From: Novosphingobium sp. MD-1
GTDB lineage: Bacteria; Pseudomonadota; Alphaproteobacteria; Sphingomonadales; Sphingomonadaceae
Assembly (NCBI RefSeq): GCF_001014975.1
Contig: NZ_BBXA01000033.1
Coordinates: 372,001 to 436,000, forward strand
Direction: 5' to 3'
DNA: 64,000 bases
The notes under the pieces are model-generated. The model had not been told where the DNA came from and ran no database searches. It was given only the letters and a program-made list of their open reading frames with translations. A program made the position numbers and the translations under genes. Positions 26,495-34,423 of the stretch are shown piece after piece. Numbering within the stretch: the first letter of the stretch is position 1; the number at the start of each line of letters is the position of its first letter.

Positions 26495-27829
26495 TCAATC
26501 GGGCACGCGTGGCAGACGGATGGTCGCGCGAAGGCCGCCTTGCGGGGCATTGCGCAAATGCAGCCGGCCGTTTTCGGACCGAATTGCGCGGTGGACGATG
26601 GGCAAGCCCAACCCCATTCCGGGCGTGTCGCGCGAACGGGCGTTATCCAGGCGCACGAAGGGCTGGAGCACTTCTTCCAGTTGGTCGTCGGGGATGCCGG
26701 GGCCATCATCAGCCACTTCGATCTCGATAAGATCGCCCCGGTCGCGCACCGCGACGCGGACGTTGCCGCCATAGTGCAGCGCGTTCTCGATCAGGTTGGA
26801 AACGGAACGGCGCACGGCCACCGGGCGCGCCACCATGTCCAGACTGTCCGGCCCGGCATAGACCGCATCCGCGCCCCGGTCCGATGCGGCATCGACCAGT
26901 GTCTGCACCATGGCCGCCACGTCGATGCGCTGCTGCGCGGTGCGATCGTCCCCCGATTCCACGAAGACCTGCAACGAGGCGAGCAGATCGCGCATCTCGT
27001 CGATATCGCGGCTCATTTCCTGATGGGCCGCCGGATCGATCCCGGCATTGTCCAGCCGCAATTGCAGGCGCGCCAGCGGCGTGCGCAGATCGTGGCCGAT
27101 CGCCAGCAGGGTCTGCGATCCGCGCGCCAGCAGCTCGTGGATGCGCAATTGCATGGCGTTGAACGCGTGGATCAGCTCGCGCACCTCGGCCGGGCCGGTT
27201 TCGGGCAACGACTGCGGCTGCGCCGAGCCGACCCTGCGCGTTGCCTGCACCAGCGTGGCCAGCGGCCGCAGCGTGGTGCGGAACAGGAACCAGGCCAGCA
27301 ACGCCAGCAAGGCCGTGGGCAGCACCGTCTGCCCCACCCGCCCCAGGTTGAGTGTCCAGGCGGATCGGCTGAACGTGCGGAAGGTGAGGTAGGAGCGGTC
27401 GGACAGCGTCATCGAACCGCCGATGTCCCCTTGCCCGCGCAAGGGCAGCAGGTGCATCCGCAGATCAACCTTGCCCAGGTCCGGTTCGAACGCCAGCACC
27501 TGCGCGCGCAGGCGGGTCAGGCTGACCGTGGTCGGCAGCGTGTCGGGCTGGGCGGACCAGCGGACGCTGAACCGCTCGGTGCTCAGTTCGCGCGCCACAA
27601 CGCTGCGGTTGGCCGGCTCGGTCCGTTCGATCACGCGATAGGCGATGGTCAGGTGCTCGGCCATGCGCGCGGCATCGTCCTCGCGCAGCGCGAAATCGTT
27701 GGCGCGATCGAGCACGATCGAATTGGCCACGAAATCGATCGTCGCCACCAGCAGCAGAATCGCGAGCAGCCGGCCGGGCAACCCCATGCCGCCTCCAAAC
27801 TTCTGCAGGAAGCGGCGAAAACCGTTCAA
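26495..27829 (-). CDS. EnvZ-type sensor histidine kinase
   Basis: A 444-aa membrane histidine kinase. First helix RLLAILLLVATIDFVANSIV (about 20-39), a periplasmic region to about 170, second helix TVLPTALLALLAWFLF, HAMP, then H box LLAIGHDLRTPLARLQLR (EnvZ-like) and ATPase motifs SNLIENALHYGG, ADDGPGIPDD and GMGLGLPIVHRAI. Overlaps its response regulator by 4 bases. The carbonic anhydrase and SulP genes follow on the same strand, so it may sense envelope or pH/CO2 conditions; that is inference. Confidence 0.93.
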   Translation of the reverse strand: MNGFRRFLQKFGGGMGLPGRLLAILLLVATIDFVANSIVLDRANDFALREDDAARMAEHLTIAYRVIERTEPANRSVVARELSTERFSVRWSAQPDTLPTTVSLTRLRAQVLAFEPDLGKVDLRMHLLPLRGQGDIGGSMTLSDRSYLTFRTFSRSAWTLNLGRVGQTVLPTALLALLAWFLFRTTLRPLATLVQATRRVGSAQPQSLPETGPAEVRELIHAFNAMQLRIHELLARGSQTLLAIGHDLRTPLARLQLRLDNAGIDPAAHQEMSRDIDEMRDLLASLQVFVESGDDRTAQQRIDVAAMVQTLVDAASDRGADAVYAGPDSLDMVARPVAVRRSVSNLIENALHYGGNVRVAVRDRGDLIEIEVADDGPGIPDDQLEEVLQPFVRLDNARSRDTPGMGLGLPIVHRAIRSENGRLHLRNAPQGGLRATIRLPRVPD

Positions 27830-28539
27830 GCGCGCTCCACCTCGGCGCTCAGCATATAGCCGATGCCCCGCACGGTCACGATCGGCGCCTGCCCGCCGGC
27901 GGCGGACAGCTTGCGGCGAAGGCGGCTGACCAGCACGTCCACGCTGCGGTCGGAGCTATCGGCCAGGCGCGTGCGCGACAGTTCGATCAAGCGCTCCCGC
28001 CCGATCACGCGCTGCGGCTGGCCGAGGAAAGCCGCAAGCAGATCGAACTCCGCGCCGGTGAGGTCGACGATTGCGCCCGAGGGCGAGCGCAGTTCGCGCC
28101 GGGCGACCGAGAGCGTCCAGCCCAGGAAGCGGATCTCGCTGGACCGTGGCTCCGCCGCGTCATCCGTGGGGGCGCCATGGCGGCGCAGCACCGCGCCGAT
28201 CCGCGCGATCAGTTCACGCGTGCCGAAGGGCTTGGCCAGGTAATCGTCCGCGCCCAGTTCCAGCCCCAGCACGCGATCCTCTTCGCTGCCCCGCGCGCTG
28301 ACGAATATGACCGGCACTTCGCTGGTCTTGCGCAGGCGGCGCAGCAAATCGATGCCGCTGGTGCCCGGCAACATGATGTCCAGCACCACGAGGTCAGCTG
28401 GCTCGTTTTCCAGCAGCACCCACATTTCGGCGCCGGTCGCGGCGGCGCGGACATGGTAGCCGTGCTCGCGCAACGCGCGCGACGTCAACGTGCGCAAGGG
28501 CGCATCGTCCTCAACCAGTACGATCGAAGGGGCGGTCAT
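27826..28539 (-). CDS. OmpR-family response regulator
   Basis: A 237-aa OmpR/PhoB-type regulator. Receiver: VEDDAPLR, acceptor Asp in LVVLDIMLPGTSG, SARGSEEDRVLGL and KPFGTRELIARI. Winged-helix domain with VIGRERLIELSR, DRSVDVLVSRLRRKL and TVRGIGYML. First gene of the run regulator-kinase-carbonic anhydrase-SulP, so autoregulation of the whole unit is likely. No obvious operator pair is visible upstream. Confidence 0.94.
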   Translation of the reverse strand: MTAPSIVLVEDDAPLRTLTSRALREHGYHVRAAATGAEMWVLLENEPADLVVLDIMLPGTSGIDLLRRLRKTSEVPVIFVSARGSEEDRVLGLELGADDYLAKPFGTRELIARIGAVLRRHGAPTDDAAEPRSSEIRFLGWTLSVARRELRSPSGAIVDLTGAEFDLLAAFLGQPQRVIGRERLIELSRTRLADSSDRSVDVLVSRLRRKLSAAGGQAPIVTVRGIGYMLSAEVERA

Positions 28540-28636
28540 CGGAAGGTATCAACACTCTTCATTGCCGGGGACAATAGGGATTGCGGGTCCACGCCGCAAT
28601 CATCGCCGTGCGCCAGTTATAGCGGCAGCTGTGCAG

Positions 28637-28677
28637 CCATGTTCCCGCGTCGCGCCACAGCGCGGGCGGGAACATGG
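28637..28677 (-). terminator. Perfect 12-bp inverted repeat, probable terminator
   Basis: CCATGTTCCCGC (28637-28648) pairs exactly with GCGGGAACATGG (28666-28677) across a 17-base GC-rich loop. It lies just downstream of the small exported protein gene on the minus strand and before the response regulator start. No T-run follows, so it may act as a processing or factor-assisted terminator. Confidence 0.55.
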
Positions 28678-28685
28678 CGCAAACG

Positions 28686-28961
28686 TCAGTGCGCTGCGTG
28701 CCCGGCCGGCACATTTGCGGCCAGACGGCGGGCATCAAGATCGCGTGCGCGATGCGCGGCGCAGGCCACGTCCTTGCCGGGATGCGGATTGCACACCCGC
28801 GTCACCGTGGGCGTCGCGTCGGCGACGCGCTTGGCGGAAGGCGCCGCGGCAGGCGCACCGCAGACTATCGCGCGTCCGCCGGCCTGCGCCGCGCAGCCCG
28901 GCTGGGCCGAAGGCGAGGAAACAGCGGCGGAGGCCATGGCAACCAGAGTCATAACGATCAT
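28686..28961 (-). CDS. Small exported cysteine-containing protein, unknown
   Basis: A 91-aa predicted secreted protein. The N-terminus MIVMTLVAMASAAVSSPSA resembles a cleavable signal peptide; the mature part has four cysteines (GCAAQ, IVCG, RVCNPHP, VACAAH), enough for two disulfides, and ends in a histidine-containing tail. I use the ATG with GGGAG seven bases upstream. A longer frame upstream is not needed. Strong ribosome-binding site and signal peptide argue for a real gene, but I do not recognise the family. Divergent from the alpha/beta hydrolase gene. Confidence 0.7.
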   Translation of the reverse strand: MIVMTLVAMASAAVSSPSAQPGCAAQAGGRAIVCGAPAAAPSAKRVADATPTVTRVCNPHPGKDVACAAHRARDLDARRLAANVPAGHAAH

Positions 28962-29122
28962 CTCAAAACTCCCGAAATACTGATGATTCCGGGCTAACGC
29001 ATGCGGCATTTCCTGATCCGCTCGCGAATGTGAGGAAGTATTGCTGCCGACACAAAGGCGCGTGAAATCGCACCAGCACCGCCTGTTTCGGGGCTTTCAC
29101 CATTTCGCTTGCGCTGGAAAAC

Positions 29123-30082
29123 ATGGCCGATAGGCTGCTTGCCATGGCCTCGCTCGTCACCGCTTCGCTCGCCACCGCTGCCGCCGTCGTTGGCGGTCTG
29201 GTCGGCTGGACCGCTTTCAGCAGCGCACGCGTTTCGCGGATGATTCCGCGGGCGGGAAAAATCGCGGAAGTGGAAGGCGCGCGCCTCCATTACGTCGAAC
29301 GCGGAACCGGGCGGCCGATCGTGCTGATCCACGGTCTGGGCGGACAGTTGCACAATTTCACGCATTCGCTGGTCTCGCGGCTGGAAAGCGATTTCCGCGT
29401 CATCGCGATCGACCGGCCGGGCTACGGCTATTCTGAATACAGCGGTGACGGACTTCCGACCCTGCAAAGGCAGGCGCGCATCGTCGCCAGCTTCATCCGC
29501 ACGCTGGGCCTCGAAAAACCGCTGGTGGTCGGGCATTCGCTGGGCGGCGCGCTTGCCCTGCAACTGGCACAGGAGTTCCCCGATCTGATCTCGGGCCTCG
29601 TGCTGATATGCCCGCTGACCCAGCCCATCAGCGAGGTGCCGGACGTATTCAAGGGCCTCGTCATCCCCTCGCCCGTCGCCCGCAGGATCGTATCGTGGAC
29701 GCTGGCGGTGCCGATCGGTCAGCTTCGCGGCGAACAGACATTGGCCGCCGTTTTCGCGCCGGAGACGCCGCCCGCGGATTTCGTCACGGCAGGCGGCGGC
29801 GCGCTCGGCCTGCGTCCGTCGGCGGTGTGGAGCACCTCCAGCGAGGCGAGCGGCGTTGGCGACGAGATGGCCGCGCTCGCCGCGCGCTATTCCGAAACAC
29901 GCACGCCCACGGGAATCCTCTTCGCGCAACAGGACGCGATTCTCGATCCCACGCTGCATGGCGAACGCACGGCCGCGGCGCTGCCCGACGCCACGTTGCG
30001 GCTGATCCCCGGCGGCCACATGATCCCGGTCACCGCGCCAGACGCCGTCGCCGCCTTCATCCGCGAACGCGCGGCGGTCTGA
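29123..30082 (+). CDS. Alpha/beta hydrolase with N-terminal membrane anchor
   Basis: A 319-aa alpha/beta hydrolase. Residues 8-32 (MASLVTASLATAAAVVGGLV) form a hydrophobic anchor or uncleaved signal. Core motifs: LIHGLGGQLHNF (oxyanion), nucleophile elbow GHSLGGALAL (Ser at about 140), and a C-terminal PGGHMIPVTAPDAV with the catalytic histidine; the acid is probably in FAQQDAILDP. Ester or lactone substrates are plausible; none can be assigned. A second ATG at residue 8 is an alternative start. Confidence 0.88.
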   Translation: MADRLLAMASLVTASLATAAAVVGGLVGWTAFSSARVSRMIPRAGKIAEVEGARLHYVERGTGRPIVLIHGLGGQLHNFTHSLVSRLESDFRVIAIDRPGYGYSEYSGDGLPTLQRQARIVASFIRTLGLEKPLVVGHSLGGALALQLAQEFPDLISGLVLICPLTQPISEVPDVFKGLVIPSPVARRIVSWTLAVPIGQLRGEQTLAAVFAPETPPADFVTAGGGALGLRPSAVWSTSSEASGVGDEMAALAARYSETRTPTGILFAQQDAILDPTLHGERTAAALPDATLRLIPGGHMIPVTAPDAVAAFIRERAAV

Positions 30083-30088
30083 CCTTTT

Positions 30089-31978
30089 TCACATCGGGTA
30101 GGGATAGCGCTCCAGCACAGGCCCCAACGCGTCCCTGAGAGACCCAAGCCAGGCTTCGTAATGGCGGTGCTGGTCCAGCCCCTCGCGGAAGATCGGCCGG
30201 CGCACCTGTTCGGAACTGGCCGTCCGCACCGCGCGCGCGTTTTCGTGAAAGCGCAGGCACGCCGGCTCGAACGGCAGCCCCACATGATCGAGCAGGCGGC
30301 GCACCTCGCCCTCGGTATCGGCGACCATCGCTTCGTAGTGAACGCGGTGAACCCGGCCCGGCAGCACCGCGTCGACATGGTCCATCAGCGCGACGTAATC
30401 GGCGTAATAGCGACCCATTTCGGCGAGGTCGTAGGAGAACGCCTGGCCGCGCGCGAAGTGCTGCTTGAAGTTGGAAAAGCAGCAGGCCATCGGATGGCGG
30501 CGCGCATCGATGATCGTGGCATTGGGCAGTATCAGGTGGATCAGCGGCACGTGCAGCCAGTTGTTGGGCATCTTGTCGATGAACAATGGCCGCCCAGTCC
30601 GGCGATGGACACGGGTACGTTCGAGGTATTCGGCCCCCATCGCCGCCAGACGCGCGGGATCAAGCGCGAGCAGGCCGGCAGGATAGTCGTCGCGATCCGC
30701 GCCGGCATGATTGCCGGCAATGGCGCGGATGTCCGGCAGTTCCTGCGTGCCTTCGACGGCGGAATGCGATGACAGGATCTGCTCGATCAGCGTCGATCCC
30801 GCGCGTGGCATGCCCAGCACGAATATCGGATCGCGCGCCGGATCGCCCTGCCCCGCCCGCGCGGCGAACACATCGGGCGTCAGCATCGCGCGCATCCGCT
30901 CCACACGCCGCGTCGCCGGCACGTGCTCGATCGCGCTGCGGCGCAGGCGGTTGCCCTCGGCATAGTGCGCGAAAGAGGGTTCGTAGGCGCGGGCATCTTC
31001 CTGCGCCTTGCCCAGCGCGAAATGCAGATGGAAGCGATCCTCGGCCGATAGGTCGTCGCGCGCGAGCGCGGCTTCCATCGCGGCGATATCCTCGGCCCCG
31101 AAGCGCACGGTCTTGAGGTTGGCCAGGCTCCACCACGCCTCGCCCAGCCGGGGTTCCAGATTGATCGCCCGGCGATAGGCGGCCACGCTGTCGTCCTGCC
31201 GGCCCACCGTCTTCAGGCTGTGCCCATAGCTGGTCCAGATGCGCGGCTGGTCCGGACGAGCCGCCAGAACATCCTCGAACAGATCGACGGCCGCGTCCGT
31301 CTCTCCGATCATGGTCAGCGCGGCGGCCTTGAGGTTGCCGTAGGCGGGGTGCCCCGGCTCGGCTTCCAGCAAACGTTCGATCTGCTCCAGCGCCTGCGCG
31401 AAACGCTGCTGGCGATAGTGGACAAGCGCAAGGTTGAAGCGCGCTGGAGCGAACGTGGGGGCGATCTCCAGCGCATGTTCCAGAAGCGTGCGCGCATCGT
31501 CGTAGCGGCCGATCCGCCCCGCCACTTCGGCCAGCATGCGCAGCGCCGCTATATCGCGGTCATCCTCGCGCAAGTGCGCCTTGAGCAGGCGTTCGGCGAT
31601 GGGGATGTCATTGGCGACCAGCGCCTGCGCCGCCTGCTGGAGACGGGGATGGTGGACCGAGGCGCGCAGTTCCGCCGCCTGCGCCATGCCCACGCCCGCG
31701 AAATCCCCGGCCTGCGCCAGTTGCGCCGCCAACAGACGCCAGACATCGGGCCTCAGCGGGTCTTTCGACAACGCTTGCCGCAGCGCCGCGATCGAGGGAC
31801 CGACCTTCCCCTGCGCCGCCAGCGCCTCGCCCAGCACGGCCAGCGTCGCCGCGTGGCCCGGCACGACACGCAGGATTTCGGCTGCCTGGCGCGCGGCCAG
31901 CGACGGCGCGCGGCCGAGAAGCTCCCGGGCGTGGGCCAGGGCCTCCTCGACCGAGGGCGTCGTCGGCGCCGCGCTCAC
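30089..31978 (-). CDS. Tetratricopeptide-repeat sulfotransferase
   Basis: A 629-aa protein with two parts. Residues about 10-330 are TPR-like helical repeats (for example DPLRPDVWRLLAAQLAQAGD, PTFAPARFNLALVHYRQQRF). Residues about 380-629 are a sulfotransferase domain: the PAPS 5'-phosphosulfate loop is LGMPRAGSTLIEQIL (about 388), with later KMPNNWLHVPLIHLI. TPR-sulfotransferases are common in sphingomonads; acceptors are mostly unknown. It is the last gene of the minus-strand run from 37.5 kb, starting 13 bases after FAD oxidoreductase 1. Role in that locus not known. Confidence 0.88.
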   Translation of the reverse strand: MSAAPTTPSVEEALAHARELLGRAPSLAARQAAEILRVVPGHAATLAVLGEALAAQGKVGPSIAALRQALSKDPLRPDVWRLLAAQLAQAGDFAGVGMAQAAELRASVHHPRLQQAAQALVANDIPIAERLLKAHLREDDRDIAALRMLAEVAGRIGRYDDARTLLEHALEIAPTFAPARFNLALVHYRQQRFAQALEQIERLLEAEPGHPAYGNLKAAALTMIGETDAAVDLFEDVLAARPDQPRIWTSYGHSLKTVGRQDDSVAAYRRAINLEPRLGEAWWSLANLKTVRFGAEDIAAMEAALARDDLSAEDRFHLHFALGKAQEDARAYEPSFAHYAEGNRLRRSAIEHVPATRRVERMRAMLTPDVFAARAGQGDPARDPIFVLGMPRAGSTLIEQILSSHSAVEGTQELPDIRAIAGNHAGADRDDYPAGLLALDPARLAAMGAEYLERTRVHRRTGRPLFIDKMPNNWLHVPLIHLILPNATIIDARRHPMACCFSNFKQHFARGQAFSYDLAEMGRYYADYVALMDHVDAVLPGRVHRVHYEAMVADTEGEVRRLLDHVGLPFEPACLRFHENARAVRTASSEQVRRPIFREGLDQHRHYEAWLGSLRDALGPVLERYPYPM

Positions 31979-31991
31979 GCCGGCCGATGCC

Positions 31992-33602
31992 TCATGCCGC
32001 GCGGGTCAGGCGCCGCCACAGGCTTTTCTCGCCGAGAATCTCGCGCGCGGCGTTGTGGCCGGGCGCACCGGTCACCCCGCCGCCGGGATGGGTGCCGGCA
32101 CCGCACAGATACAGGCCCTTGAGCGGCCCGCGATAGGCGCCGTTGCCCAGGAACGGGCGGGCCGACCACAGCTGATCGAGCGACATGTTGCCGTGCATGA
32201 TATCCCCGCCCGTCAGGCCGAACTTGCGTTCGAGATCGAGCGGCGAATGAATCTGCCGCGCGAGGACCGATGCCTTGAAGCCCGGCGCCCAGCGTTCGAC
32301 CGTATCGATGATAAGATCCGCCGCTTGCTCGCGCGCGTCGTCCCAGCTGCGGCCATCGGGCAGTTCGGGAGCGAATTGCTGGCAAAACAGGCTGGCGACA
32401 TGCTGCCCCGGAGGCGCGAGACTGTCGTCCACGGTCGAGGGGATCAGCATTTCGACGATCGGCTCGCGCGCCATGCCGGTCAGCTTGGCGTCGATATAGG
32501 CGCGGTCCATGTAGTCCAGCGTCGGCGCGATGATGATGCCCGACTGGTGGTGCTCGCCCGGTTCCGGCAGGCAGGCGAAGCGCGGCAATTCCGACAGCGC
32601 CACGTTCATCCGGAAGGTGCCCGAACCGACCTTGAAGCCCTTCACACGGCGACGGAACTCAGGCTCGAGATCCTCGGACGCGATCAAGTGATCATAGAGC
32701 AGGCGCGGGCCGACGTTGGAGACCACCGCTCCGCCCATCACTTCGGCGCCGCCTTCCAGCTTCACGCCCACCGCGCGGCCGTTGTCGACCAGCACGCGCG
32801 CCACCGGCGCTTCCAGCGTGATCTCGACGCCGGCTTCCTCGCACGCCGCGCGCATCGCCTGCGTGATCGCGCCCATGCCGCCGATGGCGTGGCCCCAGGC
32901 CCCCTTCTTGCCGTTCACCTCGCCGAAGACGTGGTGCAGCAGGACATAGGCGGAACCGGGCGTATCCGGGCTGGCGAAGTTGCCGACCACCGCGTCGAAG
33001 CCGAACGCGGCCTTGACCGCTTCGCTTTCGAACCAGGAATCGAGGAACGTGCGCGCGGACTTGGTAAACAGGTCCAGCACGTCGCGCTGCTGCGACAGGC
33101 TGAGCTTGGCCAACCCACGGCCCTGCCGTGCCGCGGAAATCAGGGTGTGCAGCCCCTCGCCCATATTGGGCGGCGATTTCAGCGCGAGATCGCGCAGCAC
33201 GTCGGCCACGGTATCGAGCGCTTCGTAATAGCCCGGCAGCGCATCGGCATCGTGCTTGGAAAAGCGGCGGAATTCCGCCTGGGTGCGCTCCAGCCCGCCG
33301 CCCAGCTTCAGGTAGCCGCCATCGGGCTGGGGCAGGAAGTTGGAGATCGGCCGCTCCACGATGCGCAGGCCGCGTTCGGCCAGCCGCATGTCGGCAATGA
33401 CCTTGGGCTGCAGCAGGCTGACGGTGTAGCTCGCCACAGAGTTGCGGAAGCCGGGATGGAACTCCTCGGTCACGGCCGCGCCGCCCACGATCGGGCGGCG
33501 TTCCAGCACGCGCACCGATTTGCCCGCACGGGCCAGATAGTAGGCGCAAACAAGGCCATTGTGGCCGCCGCCGATGATTACGGCGTCATACTGCTTGGTC
33601 AT
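31992..33602 (-). CDS. PYROXD2/phytoene-desaturase-like FAD oxidoreductase (copy 1)
   Basis: A 536-aa flavoprotein of the COG1233 family. N-terminal FAD motif DAVIIGGGHNGLVCAYYLARAG (5-26) followed by VLERRPIVGGAAVTEE; the C-terminal family signature is GLYLCGAGTHPGGGVTGAPG. The FHPGFRNSVASY segment matches PYROXD2-type proteins better than carotenoid desaturases, and no carotenoid genes are near. The start is the ATG opening MTKQYDAV. Together with the copy at 35.9-37.5 kb it brackets the APC permease and TetR genes. Substrate unknown; an amine or methylated compound is a guess from context. Confidence 0.85.
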   Translation of the reverse strand: MTKQYDAVIIGGGHNGLVCAYYLARAGKSVRVLERRPIVGGAAVTEEFHPGFRNSVASYTVSLLQPKVIADMRLAERGLRIVERPISNFLPQPDGGYLKLGGGLERTQAEFRRFSKHDADALPGYYEALDTVADVLRDLALKSPPNMGEGLHTLISAARQGRGLAKLSLSQQRDVLDLFTKSARTFLDSWFESEAVKAAFGFDAVVGNFASPDTPGSAYVLLHHVFGEVNGKKGAWGHAIGGMGAITQAMRAACEEAGVEITLEAPVARVLVDNGRAVGVKLEGGAEVMGGAVVSNVGPRLLYDHLIASEDLEPEFRRRVKGFKVGSGTFRMNVALSELPRFACLPEPGEHHQSGIIIAPTLDYMDRAYIDAKLTGMAREPIVEMLIPSTVDDSLAPPGQHVASLFCQQFAPELPDGRSWDDAREQAADLIIDTVERWAPGFKASVLARQIHSPLDLERKFGLTGGDIMHGNMSLDQLWSARPFLGNGAYRGPLKGLYLCGAGTHPGGGVTGAPGHNAAREILGEKSLWRRLTRAA

Positions 33603-33691
33603 AGTGCGGCTCCATAAGCGAGGCCCCATACCACATCAGGGCCTGCGTTCCCCAACAGCGGCGCGCCGGCTATTCCGACACGCCCCGCATC

Positions 33692-33713
33692 TTGTTGTAC
33701 ATTCGTACAACAA
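33692..33713. promoter_or_regulatory. 22-bp palindromic operator candidate upstream of FAD oxidoreductase 1
   Basis: Perfect inverted repeat TTGTTGTAC (33692-33700), four-base spacer, GTACAACAA (33705-33713). Lies between the TetR-family gene and the flavoprotein gene it precedes, about 90 bases before the latter's start. Length and symmetry match TetR-type operators. The likely ligand-responsive regulator is the adjacent TetR protein; that is inference. Confidence 0.7.
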
Positions 33714-33741
33714 CGTTTCCGGCAACGCAAGCAGGCATCTT

Positions 33742-34377
33742 TCACGCGCAAAAAAGGCGTTTGGCCGTCACCTCGCACAGCGCGATGCAGCGATCTTTGG
33801 GGGTGCGCTCCTCCGACAGATAGAATTCGATCCACAGGCCATCGAGCACGGCCGAAAGGACCGCGATCGAATCGACGATGGGCACGGCCTGTCCGGCCCC
33901 CGGCAATTGCCGGACGATTCGCTCCATTAGCGCGCGCTGGCGGGCGTTGAAGCGGGCGCTGACGATGGCGAAGTCCTCGCGCCCGCGCGCGAGTTGCCAG
34001 AACGCCATCCACGCGCCGATCACGTCCGCGCTGGCCCATTCCTTCGAGAAAGCGGCCTGAAAAAAGCGCGAGAGCGCGGCCCACGGGGTCGTCCCGATCT
34101 CCCCCACCTGTTCCTCCAGATGGGTGATAAGCTGATCGCACAGCAGTTCGTAGGTCTCGAACAGGAGATTGTCGGGCTTCTGGAAATAGTGCCGCAGCAA
34201 GCCGTGCGAAACGCCCGCCTGCCGGCAGATTTCGCGCCCGGTCGCGCCGCGCGGACCCAGCCGCGCAAGGCAGCTTACGGTAATCGCCAACAGGTCCTGC
34301 CGCCGCACGGTGGGTGGCTGACGCTTCGCGCGCGGCTTGCGCGGCGGACGTTCGGCAATGGCGGCGGCTTCGGTCAT
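33742..34377 (-). CDS. TetR/AcrR-family regulator, BetI-like
   Basis: A 211-aa TetR-family repressor. Helix-turn-helix at the N-terminus (GATGREICRQAGVSHGLLRHYFQ, about 43-65); the VSHGLLRHYF segment is BetI-like. The C-terminal ligand domain has RGREDFAIVSARFNARQ. The ATG of MTEAAAI is used; a longer start is possible. A 22-bp palindrome lies 29 bases past its stop, ahead of the flavoprotein gene. BetI repressors respond to choline/betaine-type compounds, which fits the demethylation locus, but ligand specificity cannot be read from sequence. Confidence 0.9.
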   Translation of the reverse strand: MTEAAAIAERPPRKPRAKRQPPTVRRQDLLAITVSCLARLGPRGATGREICRQAGVSHGLLRHYFQKPDNLLFETYELLCDQLITHLEEQVGEIGTTPWAALSRFFQAAFSKEWASADVIGAWMAFWQLARGREDFAIVSARFNARQRALMERIVRQLPGAGQAVPIVDSIAVLSAVLDGLWIEFYLSEERTPKDRCIALCEVTAKRLFCA

Positions 34378-34423
34378 TCTGGTCCCCGGACGGCGGAGGC
34401 TGGATACCCCCGGCACGATCGCT

